NCBI GenBank assembly: GCA_946886075.1
Contig: CAMPHR010000017.1
Coordinates: 1-62,455, forward strand
Length of the DNA: 62,455 bases
Source of the DNA: an uncultured Novosphingobium sp.
GTDB taxonomy: Bacteria; Pseudomonadota; Alphaproteobacteria; Sphingomonadales; Sphingomonadaceae
Direction of reading: 5' to 3'
Below the pieces are notes generated by a model. The model saw nothing but the letters and a program-made list of their open reading frames with translations. It was not told the origin of the DNA and searched no databases. How positions within the stretch are numbered: position 1 is the stretch's first letter; each line of letters opens with the position of its first letter. The position numbers were made by a program, and so were the translations under genes. Shown here one piece after another: positions 44,442 through 53,410 of the stretch.

Positions 44442-46280
44442 ATGGGCCTTGCCGCTTTCCTGCCGCTCTTCGCGCTGGCGCAGCCGGGCGAGCCCGTGCC
44501 GCCGCCCCCGCCGGACAATTGGGAAGAGATATTGAACGCGCCCGAAGTGGGCGCTGATGATCAGTCGATAGAAGGTCGCCGCAGACCGGGTTACGAGGCA
44601 CCGCTTCCCGAAGCGGTAACCCAGGACAATCCCGGCGCAGTGCGCGCGCCGCCGCCCGAGGCTTTTCCGGTCGACCAGGTGCCGATCCCGGATCGCTGGC
44701 GGCTGATCGAAAGCCTCGGCGTGGTCAAGGAACGCTGGTTCGATCCCTATGGCCAGAACACGCTAAAGGGCGACCGCCCCATCAACCGTGAGAAGGTGAA
44801 GTGGCTGCCGATCAAGGGCGAAGACTGGTTCTTCGTCGCCAATGCGGTGAGCGACACGGTGATCGAGCCGCGCACCTTCCCCATTCCCGTCGGCGTGCAG
44901 ACGACCGAGCGGCCCGGCAGTATCGACGTGTTCGGCAAGGACGCCAGCTATGTGCTGAGCCAGACCTTCATCGGTGGCGTGGCGCTGATCAAGGGATCGA
45001 CCGCGTTCAAGCCGCCGGAAATCGAGTACCGGCTGACACTCGCCTACAACATCAATCATGTGAATGTGCCCGAACGGCGGGTGCTGTTCGTGGAGCCATC
45101 CAGGCCTTCGCACCGCACCGACCATTTCCTGGGCGTGCAGGAGCTGTTCGTAGACTATCATCTGGCGAACACGTCCGATCGCTACGACTTCCGCTCCATC
45201 CGCGTCGGCATTCAGCCCTTCCAGTCGGACTTTCGCGGCTTCCTGTTCAACGATCAGCAGCTCGGCATCCGGCTGTTCGGCAATCGTGACAATAACCGCT
45301 TCCAGTTCAACCTCGCGGCCTTCTGGCGGCTGGAGAAGGACACGAACAGCGGCCTCAACAGCGTGGTGCAGTCGCCGCGCCGGGACTGGGTTTTCCTCGC
45401 CAACCTCTATCGGCAGGATTTCCTGATCCCCGGCCTCACCAGCCAGGTCACCGCCGTCTATAATATGAACCGCGAAGCCGGGCGGATCGAAGTGGACGAC
45501 AATGGCTTTCCGGTACGTCCTGCGCTGCTCGGCGATTTGCGCGGACGGGATTATGATGTCGTCTACCTCGGCTATAATGCCGACGGCCGCGTCGGGCGGA
45601 TCAACCTGACGGCCTCCCTTTATGGGGCACTTGGCGAGGATCGCAACAGCTTCTTCACCTCGGAGCCTGCGCAAATTCGCGCCTTCTTCGCGGCCGCAGA
45701 AGCCAGCATCGACAAGGACTGGATGCGCTTTCGCCTGTCCGGCCTCTATGCGAGCGGCGACGGCGATCCTTACGATAACCGTGAAAATGGTTTCGATGCG
45801 ATCTTCGAAAACCCGATCTTCGCGGGCGCGGACACCAGCTACTGGATACGCCAGACGATCCCCTTTGCAGGCGGCGGGCGCGTCATCGGCATCAACGGCC
45901 GCAACGGCATATTGAATTCGCTGCGATCGTCCAAGGAGCAGGGGCAGTCCAACTTCAATAACCCCGGCACGATGCTGCTCGGCGCGGGTGCGGACTTCGA
46001 CCTGCTGCCGGAACTGCGGCTGTCGGCCAATGCCAATCATTTGTGGTTTGAAAATGCCGCCACCTTGCAGGCGCTGCGCAACGAGGGGAGCATCCCCAAG
46101 TCGATCGGCTGGGACCTGTCCACCGCCGCGATCTGGCGGCCCAAGGCGACGCAGAATATCGTGTTTCGCCTGTCGGGCGCGACCCTTTTGCCGGGCGCAG
46201 GCTTCCGCGACCTTTTCTCCAATAGCGAGCGCAACCGGAACTATTATTCCGTGCTCGGCAACCTGATCCTGAGTTATTGA
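44442..46280 (+). CDS. Outer-membrane beta-barrel protein of the cytochrome cluster
   Basis: A 612-residue protein with a short signal peptide (to about FALAQ), a Pro-rich start, and a long region of alternating amphipathic strands ending NLILSY, a plausible barrel terminus. No carbohydrate-porin or MtrB family motif was recognised, nor any Cys pair. Being sandwiched between multihaem cytochromes, it is a good candidate for the barrel component of a porin-cytochrome conduit. A GTG at 44424 is an alternative start; the ATG at 44442 gives a more compact signal peptide. Its stop overlaps the decahaem gene start (TGATG). Confidence 0.7.
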   Translation: MGLAAFLPLFALAQPGEPVPPPPPDNWEEILNAPEVGADDQSIEGRRRPGYEAPLPEAVTQDNPGAVRAPPPEAFPVDQVPIPDRWRLIESLGVVKERWFDPYGQNTLKGDRPINREKVKWLPIKGEDWFFVANAVSDTVIEPRTFPIPVGVQTTERPGSIDVFGKDASYVLSQTFIGGVALIKGSTAFKPPEIEYRLTLAYNINHVNVPERRVLFVEPSRPSHRTDHFLGVQELFVDYHLANTSDRYDFRSIRVGIQPFQSDFRGFLFNDQQLGIRLFGNRDNNRFQFNLAAFWRLEKDTNSGLNSVVQSPRRDWVFLANLYRQDFLIPGLTSQVTAVYNMNREAGRIEVDDNGFPVRPALLGDLRGRDYDVVYLGYNADGRVGRINLTASLYGALGEDRNSFFTSEPAQIRAFFAAAEASIDKDWMRFRLSGLYASGDGDPYDNRENGFDAIFENPIFAGADTSYWIRQTIPFAGGGRVIGINGRNGILNSLRSSKEQGQSNFNNPGTMLLGAGADFDLLPELRLSANANHLWFENAATLQALRNEGSIPKSIGWDLSTAAIWRPKATQNIVFRLSGATLLPGAGFRDLFSNSERNRNYYSVLGNLILSY

Positions 46281-49200
46281 TGCGGCCGATCCTCGCCTTT
46301 CTGATGGTGATGCTCGCCGCCCTGACGGTGCCGGTGGTGATCCTGCACGCGTCGGACGCGGAGAAGCCGGTGGCGCGCGTTTATGCCAAGACGCCGCCCG
46401 CGCCGATGAGCCAGACCGCCGAACAGGTCGCGGCGAAGTCGGACGGCTGCTACAGCTGCCACACGAAGACCGACGAGCCGTCCATGCACGCGACCCCGGC
46501 GGTGATGCTGGGCTGCGTCGATTGCCACGGCGGCGATGCCAGCGTGCGGGGTGATCCGAGCCATGGTTTCGAGGACGCGGCCTATGTCGCCGCGCGGGAC
46601 AAGGCGCATGTGCTGCCCCGCTATCCGGGAAGCTGGCACTATCCGTCCTCGGCCAACCCGAAACGCACCTACACCTTGCTCAACCGCGAAGCGCCGGAGT
46701 TCGTGCGCTTCGTGAACCCCAGCGACTATCGCGTCGTGCGGGAAGCATGTGGCTCCTGCCATATGCAGACGATCGAGGCGGCGGAGCGGTCGCTGATGGC
46801 GTCGGGCGCGATGCTGTGGGGCGGGGCGGCCTATAATAACGGCATCGTGCCGTACAAAAACTACATCTTTGGCGAGGCTTATACCAAGGACGGCAAGCCC
46901 GCGAAGATCGTCTCCCCGGGATCGCCGCCCGGCACGCTGACCGCCGAGCAGAAGGCGCGCGGCGCGCTGGCGGAACTCTATCCGCTACCCAATTGGCAGG
47001 TGACTCCGCCCGGCGACGTGTTCCGCGTGTTCGAACGCGGCGGCCGCAACATCGCCACGCAATTCCCGGAGATCGGCCTGCCCAATCCGACCGGATCGAT
47101 CCAGCGGCTGGAGGAGCCGGGACGCCCCGACCTCAAGCAATCGAGCCGTGGCCCAGGCACGGGCCTGCGCGTCGCGATTCCAGTGCTGAACCTGCACAAG
47201 ACGCGGCTCAACGACCCCTATATGTGGTTCATGGGGACCAATGATCAGCCGGGCGACTACCGCCATTCGGGCTGTTCGGGCTGCCATGTGGTTTACGCCA
47301 ACGACCGGGAGCCGCGCCACAGCCTGACCTATGCGCAATATGGGCGTGATGGGCAGACAGCGACGGTGGACCCGACGATCGCGGGGAAGATGAGCCATCA
47401 GGAGGGCGGACATGGCGCGCTCAAGGGCGCGCATGGCGAGGATGCCAAGCCCGATCACCCGATCGGCGCCGTCAAGGAAAGCGGCCACCCGATCCGCCAT
47501 GCCTTCACCCGCGCGATCCCAACCGCGCAGTGCATGAACTGCCACATGCACCAGCCCAATATCTTCCTGAACAGCTATCTTGGCTACACCATGTGGGACT
47601 ATGAATCCGACGCAGCGCTGATGTGGCCGGAGAAGCAAAAATATCCCGACGCTGCCGAGGTCCACAAGACGCTGGAGCGCAACCCCGAAGGCGCCGCCCC
47701 GCGCGGCAAATGGTCCGACCTCGACTTCCTGCGCAACGTCTATGACCTCAATGACAAGGCGAAGGATACGCAGTTCGCCGACTATCACGGCCATGGCTGG
47801 AACTTCCGCGGCGTGTTCAAGCGCGACCGCGAGGGCAATCTGCTCGACGCCGATGGCAAGATCGTGTCGAACGACGATCCCGAAAAGTGGCGGAAGAAGG
47901 GTGAGGGCAAGTTCGTCCAGCCCGGCGTCAATCCGGGCAAGTCCGTCCACCTCATGGACATCCACGCTGAAAAGGGCCTGCAATGCGCGGACTGCCATTT
48001 CGCGCAGGATAGCCACGGGAACGGCTTCATCTATGGCGAAGTTGCGAACGCGATCGAGATCGGCTGCAAGGATTGCCACGGCACGGCGGATGCTTATCCG
48101 ACGCTGCTGACGTCAGGGCCTGCCGCCCCGCCCAAGGGCACGAACCTGGCGTTGCTCCGTAATCCGGACGGCAAGCGGCGCTTCGAATGGTTCTACGATG
48201 CAAGCGGGCGGCGCAAGCTGATCCAGCGGTCGATCGTCGATCCCAGCCTCGAATGGGAAGTGTCGTTGGTCAAGGACAGCGTCGATGCCACCAACCCGCA
48301 CTTCAATGCCAAGGCCGCGCGTGCCAAGCTGATGAGCAAGTCGGGCGCGGAGGATGGCAGCTTCGCCTTTGGTCCCGGCGTGGCGAAGGCGGACCGGGCG
48401 CATGGCGATGACTCCATGGCCTGCTTCACCTGTCATTTGAGCTGGACGACCAGCTGCGGCGGCTGTCACCTGCCGATCGAGGCGAACTGGAAAACCTCGC
48501 TCCACCATTATGATGGGGAGGAGACGCGCAACTTCGCGACCTACAACCCGCAGGTGGCGCGGGACGAGATGTTCCAGCTCGGCAAGCATATGACGACCAA
48601 GGGCAATGAAACCGCCCCCGTCCGGTCGACATCGGCGCTGGTGCTGTCATCCACCAACATCAACCGCGAGCGCATCTATATCCAGCAGCCGCCTGTCTCC
48701 GGCATCGGCTTTTCGTCCCAGGCTTTCGCGCCGCACTTCCCGCATACGGTGCGAAAGACCGAGACGAAGACCTGCTCGGACTGCCACCTGTCGGCCAAGG
48801 ACGATAACAACGCGATCATGTCGCAGCTGTTGTTGCTTGGCACCAATTTCGTGAACTTCGTCGGCCTCAACGCCTGGACTGGCCTCGAAGGCGGGTTCGA
48901 GGCGATCCGCGTTACCGAATGGGACGAACCGCAGGCGGTGATAGGCAGCTATCTGCAGAAATATGCCTATCCCGATTATTGGAAACTACATGTCGAGCAG
49001 AATGGCCGCGAACTGAAAAATTGGGTTCGAGGCAAGTATTTCGACAAAAAGGGTTCGGGCGAAACGCGCCCGGTCGAAGAATTTCGAAACGTCGTGAAGG
49101 GCACGGCCGATCGCGTCGGCTGCCTGCAACTGCGCGGCGAATATATGTATGTGGCGGAGGGCAAGGGCGGCTTCCGCGTCTATGACGTGGCGTCGATCGC

Positions 49201-50269
49201 CAACAAGGGCTTTTCCGAGCCGATCGTAAGTGGGCCTTTCTCGAAGCTCGGCCACAACACAGGCGTCGCATCGAAGAATGCGACCTGCATGGCGCTGCCG
49301 ACGAACCAGCCGATCAACCCGCTGCGCAGCACGAAGGAACTGCGCGAGATCAATCAGGAACAGCCCTTCCTGCCCATATACAGCTATGCCGCAGTAACCG
49401 ACAGCGTCGAGGGGCTGATCATGGTCAATATCGAGACCATGGCCGATGGCGAATTCCGCAACAATTTCCTCAAGCGCGCCGTCACCTGGAACCCCGATGG
49501 CGTGCTGAACGGCGCGCGGCATATCCAGCTTGCCGGGCAGATCGCCTATATCACCGCCGATGTGGGCTTGGTGGTGGTGGACTTGAGCGATCCTCTGCAT
49601 CCGCGCCTCGCCGCAATCCGTCCGCTGAAGGATGCGCGCGCGAGCGCTATCCAGTTCCGTTACCTTTGGGTCACCGACGCCGATGGGCTGAAGCTGTTCG
49701 ACGTGACGAAGCTGACCGACCCCGTTGCCGTGCCGTCCGCGACCGTACCGCTGAAGGATGCGCGGCGCATCTATCTGGCGCGCACCTACGCTTATGTAGC
49801 TGCGAAGTCTGAGGGCCTCGCCATCATCAACATCACCAATCCGCTGCGGCCGAGCGTCTATGCCAGGGAGACGTTCGGCGGGCAGATGACGGATGTAGAG
49901 GATGTGATCGTCGGCACCACCAACGCCTCGCTCTTCGCATATGTCGCGGATGGGCGGAACGGCATGAAGGTGATCCAACTGACCAGTCCGGCGAGCCAGC
50001 CCAATTTCTACGGCTTCTCGCCCGCGCCCAAGCCCGAGCTCATCGCCTGGGCGCGCACGCCCACGCCTGCGGTGGCGCTGTCCAAGGGGCTGGACCGCGA
50101 CCGGGCGGTGGACGAAACCGGCGGCCAGATCGCCGTCTTCGGTCGGCTTGGGTCGCGGCCCTTCACGCGGCCGGAGATGGAGCGGCTGTTCCTGACGTCA
50201 AAGGGCGTGCCCTTCAAGGTCAGCGACGATGTGGACATGAAGGCATGGCGTCCGCCGCTGCTTCGGTGA
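46280..50269 (+). CDS. Decahaem cytochrome c fused to a beta-propeller
   Basis: A 1329-residue exported cytochrome. After one N-terminal helix (about 3-24) there are ten CXXCH motifs starting at residues 57, 79, 157, 332, 418, 569, 596, 715, 726 and 832. From about 940 to 1290 the protein has no haem motifs but shows LVIVD-type propeller repeats (YMYVAEGKGGFRVYDVA, AYITADVGLVVVDLSDPLHP, YAYVAAKSEGLAIINITNPL, FAYVADGRNGMKVIQL). Ten haems match the count of surface cytochromes such as MtrC/OmcA, but the architecture is different. The propeller could bind a surface partner, substrate or the exoprotein. Last gene of the plus-strand operon. Confidence 0.9.
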   Translation: MRPILAFLMVMLAALTVPVVILHASDAEKPVARVYAKTPPAPMSQTAEQVAAKSDGCYSCHTKTDEPSMHATPAVMLGCVDCHGGDASVRGDPSHGFEDAAYVAARDKAHVLPRYPGSWHYPSSANPKRTYTLLNREAPEFVRFVNPSDYRVVREACGSCHMQTIEAAERSLMASGAMLWGGAAYNNGIVPYKNYIFGEAYTKDGKPAKIVSPGSPPGTLTAEQKARGALAELYPLPNWQVTPPGDVFRVFERGGRNIATQFPEIGLPNPTGSIQRLEEPGRPDLKQSSRGPGTGLRVAIPVLNLHKTRLNDPYMWFMGTNDQPGDYRHSGCSGCHVVYANDREPRHSLTYAQYGRDGQTATVDPTIAGKMSHQEGGHGALKGAHGEDAKPDHPIGAVKESGHPIRHAFTRAIPTAQCMNCHMHQPNIFLNSYLGYTMWDYESDAALMWPEKQKYPDAAEVHKTLERNPEGAAPRGKWSDLDFLRNVYDLNDKAKDTQFADYHGHGWNFRGVFKRDREGNLLDADGKIVSNDDPEKWRKKGEGKFVQPGVNPGKSVHLMDIHAEKGLQCADCHFAQDSHGNGFIYGEVANAIEIGCKDCHGTADAYPTLLTSGPAAPPKGTNLALLRNPDGKRRFEWFYDASGRRKLIQRSIVDPSLEWEVSLVKDSVDATNPHFNAKAARAKLMSKSGAEDGSFAFGPGVAKADRAHGDDSMACFTCHLSWTTSCGGCHLPIEANWKTSLHHYDGEETRNFATYNPQVARDEMFQLGKHMTTKGNETAPVRSTSALVLSSTNINRERIYIQQPPVSGIGFSSQAFAPHFPHTVRKTETKTCSDCHLSAKDDNNAIMSQLLLLGTNFVNFVGLNAWTGLEGGFEAIRVTEWDEPQAVIGSYLQKYAYPDYWKLHVEQNGRELKNWVRGKYFDKKGSGETRPVEEFRNVVKGTADRVGCLQLRGEYMYVAEGKGGFRVYDVASIANKGFSEPIVSGPFSKLGHNTGVASKNATCMALPTNQPINPLRSTKELREINQEQPFLPIYSYAAVTDSVEGLIMVNIETMADGEFRNNFLKRAVTWNPDGVLNGARHIQLAGQIAYITADVGLVVVDLSDPLHPRLAAIRPLKDARASAIQFRYLWVTDADGLKLFDVTKLTDPVAVPSATVPLKDARRIYLARTYAYVAAKSEGLAIINITNPLRPSVYARETFGGQMTDVEDVIVGTTNASLFAYVADGRNGMKVIQLTSPASQPNFYGFSPAPKPELIAWARTPTPAVALSKGLDRDRAVDETGGQIAVFGRLGSRPFTRPEMERLFLTSKGVPFKVSDDVDMKAWRPPLLR

Positions 50270-50508
50270 GCGGACCCGTGCGTAAGATCGCAAAGCCGCC
50301 GCGCGACGGATGCAATAAGGACCGCAGGACCGGGCTCTCCCCATTTCTATGAAAGGGCGGGGCGGTCCTGGGCTCCCTGAAACGAAAGGTCGTCAGCGAC
50401 GCCCCACACCGAATCATGCAACAGCATCGAACCAAGGCGGCCTCCGGGAAGGCGTCGCCTGCAACTCGCGGGGGCGAGCGTTTCCCCGTCGCGCAGCTCG
50501 GTAGGACG
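50270..50508. other. Convergent intergenic region with a possible terminator
   Basis: CAGGACCG (50325-50332) pairs with CGGTCCTG (50363-50370), which may terminate the decahaem transcript. The rest is GC-rich with small hairpins (for example CTCGC-GGG-GCGAG near 50467) but no recognised RNA family or gene. Confidence 0.35.
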
Positions 50509-50619
50509 TCAGCCGAAAATCCAGCCCCACAGCATCCAGCCCACACCGAGGGTCAGTGCGATGAGCCCAACAAGCAGCATGCCGTCCACTGCGGAAAGGC
50601 CATCATTATCGTCAGCCAT
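50509..50619 (-). CDS. Possible 36-residue membrane peptide
   Basis: Reads MADDNDGLSAVDGMLLVGLI, then a continuous hydrophobic helix ending WGWIFG. An acidic N-terminus and a single membrane span are typical of small membrane subunits such as accessory peptides of oxidases. It lies between the two arms of the cytochrome cluster. The ribosome site is weak, so this is tentative. Confidence 0.4.
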   Translation of the reverse strand: MADDNDGLSAVDGMLLVGLIALTLGVGWMLWGWIFG

Positions 50620-50728
50620 CCGTCGAATTCCCGGTCCGACTCAACTGCGCCCATGGCAGCGCGCGACTATATCATGTTTCGGAACCGCAATGGCATCGGC
50701 TGTCCTGCCATCGGTCTGTCATGCCGGA

Positions 50729-51577
50729 TCAGCCGGGCCGTTCGTTCATCAACATCTGGACCAACGGCTGCATGCCATTGTCGAACTTTGCCAAGGTCGC
50801 TTGATCGCCGGCCGTTTCGAAGTGCGTCACCAACCCTTCGCCGGTCCAGCGGTGCAGGGCGTAGGCGGGCGTGTCGGCGATGATCATCGGGCGGCCGTCG
50901 GGCGCGGCCGGGTCCATCGGGCGCAGGTCCAGCGCCAGTTGCGGTGCAGTGGAGGAGCAGATCGCGACGCTGGTGCCCTTCCATGGTGCGGTGATGGTGC
51001 GATGAAGATGGCCGCATATCAGCGCAACGATGTTCGGGCGGCCCTCTATCGTCGCGGCAAAGCGCTGGACCCACGGCTCATCGGGATGGGTATTCATCCA
51101 GTCGATGCCGACTTCAACCGGCGGGTGGTGCATGACGATCAGGGTTGGCGTGGCGCTGTCCTCGTCCAGCCGCTCGGCCAGCCACCGCGCCCGCGCTTCG
51201 CAGAATGCGCCGCCATGACGTCCGGGCTCCAGCGTATCGAGCATGATGATGCGGCGGCCGGGCAGCGGAATGACATAGTGGATGAAGCCGCCCTGCTGCG
51301 GAACATCGGGAAAGATCGCGGCGAAATTTGCGCGGTCGTCATGATTGCCCATGCACGGCCAAACCGGAAAAGGACATTGGCCGAACGCATCGGCAAGCGC
51401 CCGGTAACTGTCGCTGTCGCCATGATCGGTCAGATCCCCGGTGGCGAGCAACAGGTCGGGCCGGTTGGGACCGTCGATCAGCGCGCGCAGGACCCTGTCC
51501 AGCCGTTGACGGTTCAATTCATCCGGATTGCCGGGGTCAAAGCCAAGATGAATGTCCGTGATCTGCGCGATCAGCAT
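50729..51577 (-). CDS. CpdA-like cyclic-nucleotide phosphodiesterase
   Basis: A 282-residue calcineurin-like metallophosphoesterase. The class III phosphodiesterase motifs are complete: DIHLG, GDLTDHG, GNHDD, HHPPVEVG and GHLHRT. This pattern matches the CpdA group that hydrolyses cAMP, although some members act on other phosphoesters. The start at 51577 lies 16 bp after the FHA-decahaem gene on the same strand, so it belongs to that operon. This puts a cAMP-breaking enzyme in the same cluster as a cyclase and a cNMP-binding oxidoreductase. Confidence 0.85.
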   Translation of the reverse strand: MLIAQITDIHLGFDPGNPDELNRQRLDRVLRALIDGPNRPDLLLATGDLTDHGDSDSYRALADAFGQCPFPVWPCMGNHDDRANFAAIFPDVPQQGGFIHYVIPLPGRRIIMLDTLEPGRHGGAFCEARARWLAERLDEDSATPTLIVMHHPPVEVGIDWMNTHPDEPWVQRFAATIEGRPNIVALICGHLHRTITAPWKGTSVAICSSTAPQLALDLRPMDPAAPDGRPMIIADTPAYALHRWTGEGLVTHFETAGDQATLAKFDNGMQPLVQMLMNERPG

Positions 51578-51593
51578 GGCTCCGATCTCCCCT

Positions 51594-53402
51594 TCAACGG
51601 TCCTGCCCAAAGCTGCGCGGCCGGCCGGCTTGATCCTTCCGAACGGCGCGATCGGCGGGCGTCCATGGCGCGCCATCGCCGATATGATAGCTGTGGCACA
51701 TGGCGCAACTCGATGGCACCGGCGCTTTCGATTTCTCGCCCCCATGGCAAGTCCGGCAGCTGTCGATACCGGGCAGCAGCAGCTGGCGCGCGTCGTGGCT
51801 CTTCCCCGCGGCGTGGCAGCTTTCGCACGTCTCCGTGCTGTGCGCCTTATGATCGAACCAGCCGTTCATCATGTATCGCATCGGCTGGTTGACCGGCGTC
51901 ACGCTCCAGCTGGCATTGCCGTTCGCGCCCGGCGCGGTGACGATATGGCAGTCATAACAGGCGCCACCCTTTGAAAAAACCGCGCGAATGGCCTCGTCCG
52001 CCCGCGATGGGCGCGCCGCCTGGGCACCGAAATAGGCGTGATAGACGCGTCCTTGTGCATAATCGCCAGGACGGCGACGCGCCATCCCGCCCAAGGCGAG
52101 CGGCTGGGCGGGGGGCGTGGAGCGGTAATAAGCGCGCAGGTCGGCGATCACCTGGTCGGGCTCTCCATGGCGCAGCGTGCGCACCGTCCCGCCGATCTTC
52201 TCGAAGGCGAGGCTGTGGCAGGACTGGCAATCCCGTTCCATGTCGACGGGCAGGAAACGCACGCCGTCCGCCGTGGGGCGGTGGCAATCCTTGCAGGCGA
52301 GGGCATCGCCATAGCCTTTCTCCGCCCCCAGCGTCCGCGCCATGCGGGCGACCCCGCCACGCGCCGACAAGTGAATGTCGTGCGGGAATTTAAGGCCGCT
52401 GTCGTCCATCGGCCTTGCGTTCAGGCTGGCGCGGGTAAAGCTTGGCGACTTGCCGGGATTATACTGGACCATTGCCGTAAATTGCGGATGGGCGGTGCCG
52501 AAATCGCCCGCATTGGAGAGTTTCGTGTCCTTCAACCGGTCCTTCAGGCTTCCATGGCAATCGGTACAGAAGGCCTGCGGTGTCGGCTGCATCGGACCTG
52601 CGCCCTCATGCTCGCGGTGACAATCGACGCATGCGCCTTCCGCTGGCTTGCCGAAGGTCGTTGCGACGAGGCTGAGGAATTTGCCGCCGATCCCCGGCTC
52701 CGCGCGCGCGCTCGCGATGCGGGCAGTCGGGGCATGGTCGTGAACCGAAGCATGGCAGGTCTGGCAGGCGGAATCGCGGACGGACACGAAGGCCTTCTGG
52801 TGGCAGGTCTCGCATTTGCCTTCCAGCGCATGATGGGCCTGGCTCAAGGGACCTGACGACCAGGCGCCATCCCCTTTGACGCTATAAATGTTGCGCGTGT
52901 CATTCGCCGAGCGGGTCGCATAGCTATAGATGGGGATGACCAAAAAGCCGATCAGGATGGCCAATACCAGGCCCCATGCAGTCAGGCGCTTGGGCGGCGC
53001 AAGGCGCGCGAGCGAGAAGACCCGGGCCTCTTCCTTTTCCTCCGATGCTTCGGAAACCGCATCGACGCGGCGGATGGAAAGGATGACAGCGCCATCTTCC
53101 TGGCCGACCGTGACGCGATGCCCGCCAAAGCGCAATTCCGCGCCCTTCGCGACATCGATGTCGGCAGAGCGGGTCGTGCGGCCCTCGACATCGAAACCTT
53201 GTCCACCCGTGGCGCGCACGCGGATAGCGCGCGCGTCGATCTGCTCGATACGCGCATGATCGGGGTCCAGCGCCAGGTCGGGAAGGTGGATGTCGCTTGC
53301 CGATGCGCGGCCCAGCACCAGCTGCGGCTTTTTGAACGTCACGCTGCGGACGATCTCGCGGCCGTCTGCGGTCAGGCTGATCTGGCGGACTATGAAGGTC
53401 AT
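51594..53402 (-). CDS. FHA-transmembrane-decahaem cytochrome c fusion
   Basis: A 602-residue protein. Residues 1-110 form an FHA domain (LVLGRASASDIHLPD then DPDHARIEQ, with the GR, S and HA positions), expected in the cytoplasm to bind a phospho-threonine peptide. A membrane helix follows (about 141-160). The periplasmic part has ten CXXCH motifs starting at 197, 213, 258, 279, 370, 392, 482, 526, 549 and 566. It could carry electrons from the adjacent dihaem cytochrome b into the periplasm while sensing a kinase signal inside. The start at 53402 lies 8 bp after the cytochrome b gene. FHA joined to a decahaem domain is a rare architecture. Confidence 0.9.
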   Translation of the reverse strand: MTFIVRQISLTADGREIVRSVTFKKPQLVLGRASASDIHLPDLALDPDHARIEQIDARAIRVRATGGQGFDVEGRTTRSADIDVAKGAELRFGGHRVTVGQEDGAVILSIRRVDAVSEASEEKEEARVFSLARLAPPKRLTAWGLVLAILIGFLVIPIYSYATRSANDTRNIYSVKGDGAWSSGPLSQAHHALEGKCETCHQKAFVSVRDSACQTCHASVHDHAPTARIASARAEPGIGGKFLSLVATTFGKPAEGACVDCHREHEGAGPMQPTPQAFCTDCHGSLKDRLKDTKLSNAGDFGTAHPQFTAMVQYNPGKSPSFTRASLNARPMDDSGLKFPHDIHLSARGGVARMARTLGAEKGYGDALACKDCHRPTADGVRFLPVDMERDCQSCHSLAFEKIGGTVRTLRHGEPDQVIADLRAYYRSTPPAQPLALGGMARRRPGDYAQGRVYHAYFGAQAARPSRADEAIRAVFSKGGACYDCHIVTAPGANGNASWSVTPVNQPMRYMMNGWFDHKAHSTETCESCHAAGKSHDARQLLLPGIDSCRTCHGGEKSKAPVPSSCAMCHSYHIGDGAPWTPADRAVRKDQAGRPRSFGQDR

Positions 53403-53410
53403 GGCATCGC

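Noticed and set aside
44442..46280. MtrB/PioB-type porin
   Set aside because: A similar role is plausible, but no MtrB-specific motif (such as an N-terminal CXXC) is visible, so only a general barrel call is given.
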